Of a stretch of DNA of 64,000 bases, positions 37,713-46,600 are shown piece after piece. Origin of the DNA: Antrihabitans auranticaus (GTDB taxonomy: Bacteria; Actinomycetota; Actinomycetes; Mycobacteriales; Mycobacteriaceae); the NCBI RefSeq assembly GCF_016481275.1, contig NZ_JAEMNW010000004.1:124001-188000 (forward strand). The letters run 5' to 3'. Position 1 is the stretch's first letter. Each line of letters begins with the position of its first letter. The notes under the pieces were generated by a model. It ran no database searches, was not told where the DNA came from, and worked only from the letters and a program-made list of their open reading frames with translations. A program made the translations under genes and the position numbers.

Positions 37713-38714
37713 TCAGGAGGGGGTTAGTACCGATCGGTGGAAAGCCTCGATCACTCGGAATGCTGCGCGACCCTCGGGAAGTACGTCGGCGAGGACGGGG
37801 AAACCGTGGATCTGGTGGTCCCAGATCTGCAGGCGGCATGGCACATTCGCCGCGGCGCAGCGTTGCGCGAGTCGCTCGGCGTCCGACAGCAGCACCTCGC
37901 TCGCGCTGCAGATGATCAATGTCGTTGGCAGGCCGTCGAACTCGTGGTTGACCGGAGACCACGCCGGATCGAGCGTTCCGTCCTTGGCGTAGCCCCAATC
38001 CAGGATCACTTTTACCGCGCGTGGCGAGAGGATCGCGTCCCTGTTGGCGTTCGGGTGCGCCAGTCGCGCGGTGCTGTCGAGATCGCCCGCCGGGCTGATC
38101 GCGGTGATTCCGCCGGGGACGGGCAGGCCCGCGTCGCGCGCTGCGATCGCGACCGCGAAGGCCAGGAAGCCGCCTGCCGAGTCGCCCGAGAAGATTATCT
38201 TGCGCGCGGGAAAGCCTTGGGCAAGTAGATGTTTGTACGCATCCAGGCCATCCGCGACTGTGTCGGTGATGTGGTAGTTCGGCAATCGCCGATAGGCCAC
38301 GTTGAGAACCGGGGCTCCGCTCGCCATCGCCATTCGTCCCAGGAGTCGGCGGTACGCGTTGAGTCCGCCTGCAATGAATGCGCCACCCTGGAAGAACAGC
38401 ACCGCACCGGCGTCTGACGCATCGGGTCCCTGCTGGTCTTGGTGCCAGATCCATTCGGCTCCACATCGATTCAGGGCGAGACGTCGACGACGAGTGCCGC
38501 GCATCAGCGGGAGTGGTGCGGCGGCGAGGTCCGCGAAGTTGGCGATCCGGAAGATCTGTGGGTGCGGACGCGGGCTGAATTCGCCGAGGCGGCCTGCCAA
38601 TTCGAGCCCCGCGCGTGCAGTTGCAAACGCCAAGGGATAGACGATCCTCGCGGGCACGCTCGGCCGGTGGAGTCTCTCGATCGTCAGTGATGACGTGGTG
38701 GCAGTGCTGGTCAT
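37713..38714 (-). CDS. HSL-type alpha/beta hydrolase (lipase/esterase)
   Basis: A 333-residue alpha/beta hydrolase. The nucleophile elbow is GDSAGG at residues 177-182 with Ser179. The catalytic His is probably in DHQIHGFPVL near residue 300, and YRRLPNYHITDTVADGLDAY matches the YRLAPE segment of the hormone-sensitive-lipase family. The oxyanion-hole motif, normally HGGG, reads Gln109-Gly-Gly-Ala112. The ATG at 38714 is preceded by GGAGGG, and a perfect regulon operator sits 30 bp upstream. It resembles the lipase (LipR type) that accompanies MymA in mycobacteria and could hydrolyse esters made by the monooxygenase at 17418. The 3' end abuts the repeat array. Confidence 0.85.
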   Translation of the reverse strand: MTSTATTSSLTIERLHRPSVPARIVYPLAFATARAGLELAGRLGEFSPRPHPQIFRIANFADLAAAPLPLMRGTRRRRLALNRCGAEWIWHQDQQGPDASDAGAVLFFQGGAFIAGGLNAYRRLLGRMAMASGAPVLNVAYRRLPNYHITDTVADGLDAYKHLLAQGFPARKIIFSGDSAGGFLAFAVAIAARDAGLPVPGGITAISPAGDLDSTARLAHPNANRDAILSPRAVKVILDWGYAKDGTLDPAWSPVNHEFDGLPTTLIICSASEVLLSDAERLAQRCAAANVPCRLQIWDHQIHGFPVLADVLPEGRAAFRVIEAFHRSVLTPS

Positions 38715-38743
38715 GGGTTACCCTCCGAACTCACGGAATTCGA

Positions 38744-38758
38744 ACTGTCTCAGACAGT
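38744..38758. promoter_or_regulatory. GntR-type operator upstream of the hydrolase
   Basis: ACTGTCTCAGACAGT, a perfect copy of the regulon palindrome, 30 bp upstream of the hydrolase ATG on the opposite strand. It lies in the 408 bp divergent gap (38715-39122) that also contains the weaker site at 38979; nothing else was recognised in the gap. Confidence 0.75.
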
Positions 38759-38978
38759 GTATGTGAGGCGCAGCGCTAGAGCCGACTTCGGTGTGTTCGG
38801 TCACGCCTCGGGCGCCGCATCGACGCCGAACTTGCAACCGTTCGGAGTGGCGGTTCGTCCGCCAAATGACCTGCGTAGCAATGAAGAAGCCGCGTGCGGC
38901 GCTCATCTGACCAGTCCGTAAATGCGGGCGTTGCGGTCGAGCGGGGCGCGAATCCGTGAGAACGGGTGTGTATATGCA

Positions 38979-38993
38979 ACTGTCAGGAACAGT
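38979..38993. promoter_or_regulatory. Degenerate GntR-type operator before the beta-propeller gene
   Basis: ACTGTCAGGAACAGT keeps the outer ACTGT and ACAGT half-sites with the same 15-base length, but the inner bases differ from the consensus. It lies 130 bp upstream of the secreted beta-propeller gene. It is listed as a weaker member of the site family. Confidence 0.45.
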
Positions 38994-39122
38994 AAACTCT
39001 CAGCCGTTCAATCTGCTGAATACGACGCTGGACGTCTGGCCTCAGCGCCCACAAGGGCATCGCACTTCGAGGTCGCACTGCATCGATTGCCGGGAAGATC
39101 CCGGATGAGGAGAACCACAACG

Positions 39123-40217
39123 ATGAACCGAAATATCGCCGCGCTCGCCAGCGCACTGCTTGCCGTCCTTGCGACGGTAATGGTGCCCGCGACTGTGAGC
39201 GCCCATCCGTCGATTCCCGGCAGCACCAGCGGCGACGGCCTGATCTGGGTGCCCAGTGCCGGCATCGGCTCTATCCAGGGCATCGATCCGGTGACCAAGC
39301 AGGTCGTCAAGACTGTGCAGGGCGCCGCTGACCACCCGGTGGTGATCAAGGCCAACGCAGACGGCACGCTGCTGTTCACGAACAGCTTCGGTCCGCTCAT
39401 CTGGGAAGTCAGCGTCACCGACGTCCGGACCGGGCAGATCATCAAGCGGATCCCGACGTTCGGCAACGCCTGGGCGGTGACAGCGATGTCGCACGACCAC
39501 AAGTACCTCTACGTGCCGACCTCCCTGAGCGCGGTCCAGGTCATCGATACCAGCACACTGGAGACGGTCCGCGTCATACCGGTCCTGTTCCCGCCGGGCG
39601 GGCCGATCCATCTCGAGGTCGCGAAGGACAACAAGTCCTTCTATGCCATGCATTTGGCAGGTTTCATTACCAAGTACGACGCCGTCACGGGCGCTCCGCT
39701 CGCACCGCCGCTGTGGGGGTACGGCATCGGCCCAGGCTGGGGTGGGCTGTCCGAGAACGGTGACACGTTGTACGCGATCAACCTGTTCTCCGGCGTGACC
39801 GCAATCGACACCGCGGGCTGGTACGTCAAGCGCGTGCAGTTCTCAGGACTGGTGTCGGGTCCCGTGTCGGCGACGCTGACCCCTGACGGCGAACGCCTGT
39901 GGGTATGCAACTGGGGCGACAACCTGATCCTGGTTTACGACGCACACACGATGGAACTCATCCACAAGGTGAAGTCGAACGGCCTGCCCATCTACGCCGG
40001 ATTCTCGGCTGACGGAAAAACGGCCTACGTGAGCAACCTCGGCCCGTCGTCGGACAAGATTCCCGACTACCTGTTCCCGGCCAAGCTTGCTCAGGTCGTG
40101 TACCCGATCCTGAATCCCGAAGGTTCGACGTTGGATTTCTACGACACCGCGACCATGACGATCACCGATCAGGTGACCGTGAACAACGGCCCGATCGCCG
40201 GCGTCTACCCGCGGTAG
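39123..40217 (+). CDS. Secreted YncE-like beta-propeller protein
   Basis: A 364-residue exported protein. A signal peptide with hydrophobic core at residues 6-24 ends in VSAHP, a good cleavage site. The mature part is built of repeated short beta blades of the YncE/PQQ-like type, for example VIDTSTLETVRVIPVL, TAIDTAGWYVKRVQ and LTPDGERLWVCNWGDN. Such propellers bind ligands or partner proteins outside the cell; no catalytic motif is seen. ATG at 39123 has AGGAG at 39108-39112; an in-frame ATG at 39105 would add six residues. A degenerate operator upstream may place it in the GntR regulon. It is followed by a clear terminator. Confidence 0.8.
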   Translation: MNRNIAALASALLAVLATVMVPATVSAHPSIPGSTSGDGLIWVPSAGIGSIQGIDPVTKQVVKTVQGAADHPVVIKANADGTLLFTNSFGPLIWEVSVTDVRTGQIIKRIPTFGNAWAVTAMSHDHKYLYVPTSLSAVQVIDTSTLETVRVIPVLFPPGGPIHLEVAKDNKSFYAMHLAGFITKYDAVTGAPLAPPLWGYGIGPGWGGLSENGDTLYAINLFSGVTAIDTAGWYVKRVQFSGLVSGPVSATLTPDGERLWVCNWGDNLILVYDAHTMELIHKVKSNGLPIYAGFSADGKTAYVSNLGPSSDKIPDYLFPAKLAQVVYPILNPEGSTLDFYDTATMTITDQVTVNNGPIAGVYPR

Positions 40218-40234
40218 AACTGTCTCGTGTCCGA

Positions 40235-40270
40235 ACCGAAAGCAGGCTTGCCGGCGGGCCTGCTTTCGGT
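40235..40270. terminator. Hairpin terminator after the beta-propeller gene
   Basis: ACCGAAAGCAGGC at 40235-40247 pairs perfectly with GCCTGCTTTCGGT at 40258-40270 around a 10-base loop. It lies 18 bp after the stop and separates the lipid island from the lanthipeptide cluster. No long U-tract follows. It could serve the convergent FHA gene as well. Confidence 0.75.
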
Positions 40271-40323
40271 CTGATGTTCAGGGATTCCCCGGCTCTGCCG
40301 CCGGCGACCGCCGGGCTCCAACA

Positions 40324-40968
40324 TCAGGTGCGCAGCATCGCCAGTGTGACCGCGCCGCGGCGCAGGGCTTCATTCGCCAGACGCACGCGCCGGTCCCCCT
40401 CCGCCGGGATCCCGAACTTGTCGTACATGTTCTGCAGATGTTGCTTGACGGCCGCATCCGTGACGACCAATTCGAGTGCCAATTGCCGCGTCGACGCAGG
40501 TACGGGAAACCCATCGCTGGAAACCAGCGGCCGACAGAGCGCGAGCAGGACGTCGAGTTCGCGCGGCGTCAGCCGGGGCGGTGCGACGAAAGTTTCGACG
40601 GACCGGGTCGGTTCGTCGCCGAGTGTGCTGTCGAGACGACTCCGGTCCCAGAACACCAAGCGTGACTTGCCAATTCGCATCTCGTCGCCGGAGCGAAGGA
40701 CGCGCTCGCCGGCAACCTTCTCCCCATTGACATAGGTACCGTTCCGGCTCCCGATGTCGCGAAGCGACCACGCCGATCCGTGAAACTCGAGCACAGCGTG
40801 GAGGCGGGAAACGGTCGCATCGTGGTCGATCGAGACCACATTGGTCGCCGCTTTACCGATCGTCACAGTTCTGCCGGTCGACACAGTGTTGCCGATCGTC
40901 GCAGTGTGTTCGGTCAACGAGAAAAGCTCCCGTCCAGACGGTCGCCAGATCTCCAGGTGGGAAGCCAT
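40324..40968 (-). CDS. FHA-domain transcriptional regulator with C-terminal HTH
   Basis: A 214-residue protein. Residues about 25-95 form a forkhead-associated phosphothreonine-binding domain with VSRLHAVLEF, WSLRDIGSRNGTYVNGEKV and RSGDEMRIGKSRLVF. Residues about 125-210 look like a winged or LuxR-type helix-turn-helix (LTPRELDVLLALCRP, then VTDAAVKQHLQNMYDKFGI). It stands divergently at the edge of the lanthipeptide cluster and probably controls it, with the FHA domain reading a Ser/Thr kinase signal. The kinase is not in the window. ATG at 40968 faces the exporter operon across about 125 bp. Confidence 0.8.
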   Translation of the reverse strand: MASHLEIWRPSGRELFSLTEHTATIGNTVSTGRTVTIGKAATNVVSIDHDATVSRLHAVLEFHGSAWSLRDIGSRNGTYVNGEKVAGERVLRSGDEMRIGKSRLVFWDRSRLDSTLGDEPTRSVETFVAPPRLTPRELDVLLALCRPLVSSDGFPVPASTRQLALELVVTDAAVKQHLQNMYDKFGIPAEGDRRVRLANEALRRGAVTLAMLRT

Positions 40969-40970
40969 TC

Positions 40971-41020
40971 GCCAATTCTATTTGGCAGGGGCGCAAAACT
41001 CTGTGGGGAGAAGTCCCCCA
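40971..41020. promoter_or_regulatory. Two short inverted repeats in the divergent lanthipeptide-cluster promoter region
   Basis: GCCAATTCTATTTGGC at 40971-40986 (arms GCCAA/TTGGC) and TGGGGAGAAGTCCCCCA at 41004-41020 (arms GGGGA/TCCCC) lie between the FHA regulator and the exporter genes. Either could be an operator for the FHA-HTH protein. No second copy was found to confirm this. Confidence 0.35.
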
Positions 41021-41095
41021 TCTGGCAGCTTCCCCGCGAGGCCCCCATGCTCCTCCAACCCCTGACACATGACCATGACTCCGGGGAGCAAGCCG

Positions 41096-41545
41096 ATGGA
41101 ACCAGGCACCGACGCCGTTGCGATGGAGCGGGATTCGATCTTTCGTCAGGGCTGGCGCGACAGTCGTTCCGCGTCGAAGGGGCCGGGCAAACTGCTCGAG
41201 CAGCCGCGGTGGATCACCACGGGACTCGTCGCCCTCGGTGCACTGTCGCTTGCAGGGGTGGCCGCAGCGAACGCGGTGACCGTTGCCCGCACCGAGGCGC
41301 TCACCGCCGTGACGCAAGGCGACTCTGTCGTGGCAATGCGGTCCGGCGAGCCGGCTCCCGACCTGGGCACCGTCGCCGAGTTTCGCGACGCGTCGGGCAT
41401 GTCGTGGCCCGCGATCGTCATCGAGGTGACGACGACGCAGGTGCACGCGCAACTGGACGGTCCGCGCTCGCTGGTGGTCGGCGAACTCGTCGTTCCCGCG
41501 GCCGAGGACCGGCTGATCGACATCCTCGTGCCGAGGCTCTGGTGA
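41096..41545 (+). CDS. Small single-pass membrane protein of the lanthipeptide exporter operon
   Basis: A 149-residue protein with one transmembrane helix (about residues 43-62: LVALGALSLAGVAAANAVTV) and an outside domain ending in VHAQLDGPRSLVVGELVVPA and IDILVPRLW. No family is recognised with certainty. Its place directly before a C39 ABC exporter, with overlapping stop and start (TGATG), is that of a membrane-fusion (HlyD-like) partner, but it is much shorter than typical ones. ATG at 41096 has GGGGAG 8 bp upstream; an in-frame ATG at 41069 would add nine residues. Confidence 0.65.
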   Translation: MEPGTDAVAMERDSIFRQGWRDSRSASKGPGKLLEQPRWITTGLVALGALSLAGVAAANAVTVARTEALTAVTQGDSVVAMRSGEPAPDLGTVAEFRDASGMSWPAIVIEVTTTQVHAQLDGPRSLVVGELVVPAAEDRLIDILVPRLW

Positions 41546-43683
41546 TGCCGCGCCGAGGCTCGATTCCGTTCGTCGCGCAAGCAGAGGTCGCCGATTGCGG
41601 TGCCGCCGCGTTGGCCATGGCGCTGGGCTACCACGGCCGCCATGTCTCGTTGGCCGAGATGCACGAAGCCACCGGCACCGGACGCGATGGAATCGACGGC
41701 CGTCGACTCGCCGAAGCCGCCGCTACCTACGGTTTACGTGCTCGCGGGGTTTCCACCGAACTCGACGACCTGCGCGTGCTGCCACGTGGCACTGTATTGC
41801 ATTGGAGCTCGGCTCATTTCGTCGTTCTCGACTCGGCGTCGAAGCGCGGGGTAACGATCGTCGATCCCGCCGTCGGACGCTGCAGCGTCTCCTGGAGCGC
41901 CGCCAGCGACCTGTACAGCGGTGTCGCGATCATGCTCGAGCCGACCGACTCCTTCGTCGCGGGCGGCCGCCGAGCGCCGGGTGCACTGCATCACGCGCGC
42001 CGGTTGCTGACCCGCTCGAGCGGGATCGGCTCGGTACTGGCGACGTCGGTCGTCGTGCGGATAATGGCACTGGCCGTGCCCGTACTCACCGGCCTGGTCG
42101 TCGACCGCGTGGTGCCGAACGGCGACGGTCACCTCCTGAAGGTGCTGGGCGCCGTGATGGCCGCCCTCATCGCGTATTCGGTTGCCGCGAGCTACCTTCG
42201 GGCCCATCTGCTGCTCCGGCTGCGCAGTCGGCTCGATATCACCATGACGCTGGATTTCCTCGAACATCTCGTGGATTTGCCGTACGCGTTCTTCCTGAAG
42301 CGGTCGTCGGGTGACCTGATGATGCGGCTGCGCAGCAACGCGACCGTTCGTGAGATCTTGACGACCGGCACCCTCGCGGCGCTGCTCGACGGCGCGCTCG
42401 CGACGCTGTATCTGGTTGTACTCGTCGTGCTGTCGCCTGTGCTCGGGATGCTCGTGGCAGTTCTCGGTGCAGCCCAGGTGACGGTGTTGCTGGCAGCTCG
42501 ACGCCGCAACCAGCATCTGATGGGGGAGGCGCTGGCGACGGAGGCGCACTCGCAGTCCTACGCGTACGAGATGTTCTCGGCAGTCGAGACGCTCAAGGCC
42601 GCGGGCGCGGAACGACGCGCCGTCTCGCATTGGACCAACTTGTTCGTCGCAGAACTCAACGTCTCGCTGCGACGCGGTCGCCTCGAAGCCCTCGTGGAGA
42701 CCGCGATCCATGGCCTGGCGCTGCTGTCGCCGATCGCTGTCCTGCTCGTCGGGGCTCACCTGGTTGGCAGCGGTGCTTTGTCGCTCGGTTCCATGCTTGC
42801 GCTGGCTGCCCTCGCGTCCGCCTTTCTCGAGCCCCTGGGCGTCCTCGTTGCGACAGCGCTGCAGGTGCAGTTGCTCGGCAGCTACCTCGCGCGCCTGGAC
42901 GACGTCTTCAACACGCCGACCGAGACAGCCGGGCGTGAGCTGCGACATGCGCCCGATCTGGCCGGATCCGTGCGTGCCGAAGGGCTGGGCTTCCGCTATC
43001 AGCAGGACGGTCCGGCGATCGTCGAAGGCGTCGACCTCGCCGTGTCGCCCGGCCAGGTCGTGGCAATTGTCGGGCGGTCCGGATCCGGCAAGTCCACGCT
43101 CGGCCGGCTGCTGCTCGGCCTGTATCCGCCGTCGTCGGGCCGCGTGCTGATCGACGATCTGGACATCTCGACCTTGCACCCGCGAGGCCTGCGCTCTCAG
43201 ATCGGCGTTGTCACGCAGGACCCCTATATTTTCGGACTCTCGATCCGCGACAACTTGCTCATGGCAGACCCGAACCTGCCGATGCACCAACTCGAGGAAG
43301 CCGCAGAGGCGGCCGGAATTCTCGACGACATCAACGCAATGCCGATGGGCTGGGAAACCGCTCTCGTCGACGGTGGGGCGTCGCTGTCCGGGGGACAGCG
43401 ACAGCGACTCGCCCTGGCGCGAGCACTTGCACCGCGCCCGCGGATCCTGTTACTCGACGAGGCAACGAGCAGCCTCGACACCGTCACCGAGGCAAGGGTG
43501 CACGCCAATATCGCGCGGCTCGGCTGCACTGTCGTCGTCATCGCACACCGGCTCGCCACCGTGATCGACGCCGACCACATCGTTGTGCTCGACGCGGGCC
43601 GGGTGGTGGAAGCCGGTACCCACTTCGAACTCGTCGCCGCAGACGGCCATTACGCCCAGCTCGTTGCCGGGCAACTCGTGTGA
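41545..43683 (+). CDS. C39 peptidase-ABC exporter for the lanthipeptide
   Basis: A 712-residue bifunctional exporter. The N-terminal C39 peptidase has Gln12, Cys18 (AEVADCGAAALAMAL), His91 (SSAHFVVL) and Asp107 (VDPAVG), a complete catalytic set. A six-helix transmembrane domain occupies about residues 155-440. The ATPase carries Walker A GRSGSGKST at about 510-518, the signature LSGGQRQRLALARAL, and Walker B RILLLDEATSSLD. It should cut the leader of a double-glycine peptide while exporting it, and the precursor at 46889 has exactly such a GG site. ATG at 41545 overlaps the upstream stop; LanB follows 13 bp later. No separate LanP protease is needed. Confidence 0.9.
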   Translation: MPRRGSIPFVAQAEVADCGAAALAMALGYHGRHVSLAEMHEATGTGRDGIDGRRLAEAAATYGLRARGVSTELDDLRVLPRGTVLHWSSAHFVVLDSASKRGVTIVDPAVGRCSVSWSAASDLYSGVAIMLEPTDSFVAGGRRAPGALHHARRLLTRSSGIGSVLATSVVVRIMALAVPVLTGLVVDRVVPNGDGHLLKVLGAVMAALIAYSVAASYLRAHLLLRLRSRLDITMTLDFLEHLVDLPYAFFLKRSSGDLMMRLRSNATVREILTTGTLAALLDGALATLYLVVLVVLSPVLGMLVAVLGAAQVTVLLAARRRNQHLMGEALATEAHSQSYAYEMFSAVETLKAAGAERRAVSHWTNLFVAELNVSLRRGRLEALVETAIHGLALLSPIAVLLVGAHLVGSGALSLGSMLALAALASAFLEPLGVLVATALQVQLLGSYLARLDDVFNTPTETAGRELRHAPDLAGSVRAEGLGFRYQQDGPAIVEGVDLAVSPGQVVAIVGRSGSGKSTLGRLLLGLYPPSSGRVLIDDLDISTLHPRGLRSQIGVVTQDPYIFGLSIRDNLLMADPNLPMHQLEEAAEAAGILDDINAMPMGWETALVDGGASLSGGQRQRLALARALAPRPRILLLDEATSSLDTVTEARVHANIARLGCTVVVIAHRLATVIDADHIVVLDAGRVVEAGTHFELVAADGHYAQLVAGQLV

Positions 43684-43696
43684 CAAGGAGCTTGCA

Positions 43697-46600
43697 ATGC
43701 CTGAATCGTTCGACGCCCAATTCTTCGTGCTGCGCGCCCCGCTGCTGCCGCTGGAGGAACTGGACAAGCTGCGCGCCGATCAAACATATTGGCGCACATT
43801 GGTTTCCCGTCCGGACGTGCGGGAGGCGTTGTACCTGGGGTCGCCCGCACTCACGCGGCGGCTCGACGACGACGATCCCGACGATCGGGTCGTTGCCTCA
43901 CTGACCGCATATCTGGTGCGGATGTGCACCCGGGCAACACCTTTCGGACTCTTCGCCGGCTGCTCGCTGGGCACGGTCGGTGCCGATACAGCCTTGCTGG
44001 TCGACGGTCCTGAGGGGACCACCCGGCGCAGCCGGCCCGACACCGAGGTGCTCACGACGCTCGTCGAGCGGCTCGTTGCCGACCCCGCAACACGGCCTTC
44101 GATGGCGGTTGAGCCCAACTCCAGTCGCTATCACGCGGCCGGTGCGCTGCGGCTGATCGAGAGCCGGTGGCAAAAAGACCGTCGCACACATCATTTGGTC
44201 GTCGTCGAGGACGACGCGCCGTTGCGGTTCGCGCTCGAGGCGGCGACAGGTGGTGCTGTCGTCGATGACGTCGTCAAGGCTGTCGCCGCACAGGTGGAGG
44301 TGGATCTCGACGAGGCGCGCGACTACGTCGACGCGCTCGTCGCGGCGAAGGTGCTCACGCCCGTGGCCGAGCCGACGGTGACCGGTCCCGAGCCGCTGGC
44401 GCACGTACTCTCGTCCCTGCGCGGGCACGATTCGACGGTGACCGCGTTGGCGCGTGTATCGAGCGAACTCGCCGCACTGGACGCGGCGGGGCTCGGCAAT
44501 CCGCTCTCGTCCTACGAATCCGCTACGGCGACACTGCGCGAGTTCGCCGACGGCAACGACGCCCACCTGATCCAGGTCGACCTGCACCGCAAAGGGTCGG
44601 GCCTGACGCTCGGCTCCGACACCGTCGACCTGATCACCAAGGGATTGGCGCTGCTGCACAAGGTTTCCCCGAGTTCCGAGGACCCGGCCCTCGCGCGCTT
44701 CAAAGCAGAATTCGCGGCGCGCTACGCAGACCGCGAGGTTCCGCTGATGGAAGCGCTCGACGAGGAACTCGGTATCGGTTTCGACCGGTCGCACCACCCG
44801 GCTTCCGACGAATCACGGTTGCTCGCCGGCCTCGACCTCGGTGGCGAAGCACAGCCGTCCGAGTTCGGCGCCCGCGACGCGGTGCTGCTCGACGTGCTGC
44901 TCCGCGCGCGCGAAAGTGATTCCACCAGTATCGAACTGGATGCCGACCTGATCAAGCGGCTGGAGCCGCCCACGCGGTTGCCGTTGCCCGACGCCTTCGC
45001 GGTGAGCGCCAATCTGCTAGGCAGTGGCGTCGAGATCGAGAGCGTCTGCGGCCCCTCCGGCGCGGAACTGCTCGGGCGGTTCTGCCACGGCGACGCCGCA
45101 TTGGAACAGGCGGTGCGCGCACATTTGCGCGCCGAAGAAGCCCACGCACCCGGCGTCGTGTTCGCCGAACTTGTTCACCTGCCCGAAGGGCGCATCGGCA
45201 ACATCCTGACCCGCCCCGTGCTTCGGGGCCACGAGCTGATCCTGCTCGGCCGCTCGGGCGCGCCGACGGACCGCCAGATCGGCGTCGACGAGTTGACCGT
45301 TCGCCTCGACGGCGACCGGATCGTCCTCTTCTGCCCGCGACTGGGCGCCGAAGTGCGACCCCGGCTGACAACTGCGCACAACGCGGCCTGGCGAGGGTTC
45401 GGGGTCTACCGGTTTCTCGCGGCACTGCCGGGCGACGGAGTGGCCGACGCATTCGGCTGGAACTGGGGTGCGTGCGCGTCCGCGCCGTGGCTGCCGCGCG
45501 TGACCGGCGCCGCGGGCTCCGTCGTGCTCAGCCGAGCCCGCTGGCGTCTGTCGGCGGCGGAAATCGCCGCCGTCACCGGCCGTGACCCGGTCGCCGCTTG
45601 GGCTGAATTGGCCAGCCGGCGCGGCCTTCCCACCGAACTGCTCATCGTCGACGGTGACAACCGCCTGTACATCGATACCGCAAGTGCCGCACTGACTTCG
45701 ATGGCCGCCAAGGTGTTGCGTGGGCGCACGTCCGCACTCGTCGACGAGGTCCTGTCCACCGGCACAGCGGTCGGCCCCCAAGGCCGCTTCGAGCACGAAC
45801 TGATCGTGCCGTTCGTTCGCCGCGCCGAGCCTGAGGCAGCGCCGGACCAGCGGCCGACCGGCGCCGCGACCGCCGTGCGTCGGACGTTCACTCCAGGCGG
45901 TGAGTGGCTCTACCTCAAGGTCTACACGGGGACGGCGACGGCAGACCGAGTTCTGACCGGCGCTCTCGGACCTGTGCTCGCCCAACTCGCCGACGCGGGC
46001 GTCGCGGATCGGTGGTTCTTCCTTCGCTACGGCGACCCCGACCACCACCTGCGGGTTCGTCTGCACGGCGAACCGTCGGCACTGCTCGGTGCGGCCATGC
46101 CCGCCCTGTCCGATGCGCTGGCACCACGGATCGAGGACGGCACCGTGTGGAAGATCGTGGTCGATACCTACCAACGCGAGATCGAACGCTACGGCGGTGA
46201 CGCCGGTATCGAACTTGCCGAGCAGATCCATGCGGTCGACAGCGTCGCCGTCATCGCTGCGCTGCCCTTGCTGGACGGTGAGGAGGACGCGCGGTGGAAG
46301 CTGTGCCTGTATGCGACCGATCGGCTGCTGGCCGACGCCGGGCTGGACATCGCGGCACGGCGCGCCTGGGTCAGGGACGCTGCCGCCGGATACCGAACCG
46401 AGTACCCGAACGCTCCCGGGCTCGACCCGGGCATCGGAGCGCGCTGGCGCACCGAGCGTGCCGATCTCTCACGGCTTCTCGACGACACCGTCGATCATCC
46501 GTGGGAACCTGTGCGCGAGGTGTTCCGGGAACGATCTGTCGGATTGGCGCCGCTGTTCGCCGAGTTGGCAGCACGACGTGACCAGTTGACGGCGCCGTAC

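Noticed and set aside
37260-37727. Open frames on both strands through the repeat array
   Set aside because: They encode only translated repeat units with no start context; the DNA palindromes explain the periodicity better than a protein.
40219-40226. ACTGTCTC after the beta-propeller stop as a regulon site
   Set aside because: No second half-site and it lies between a stop codon and a terminator.
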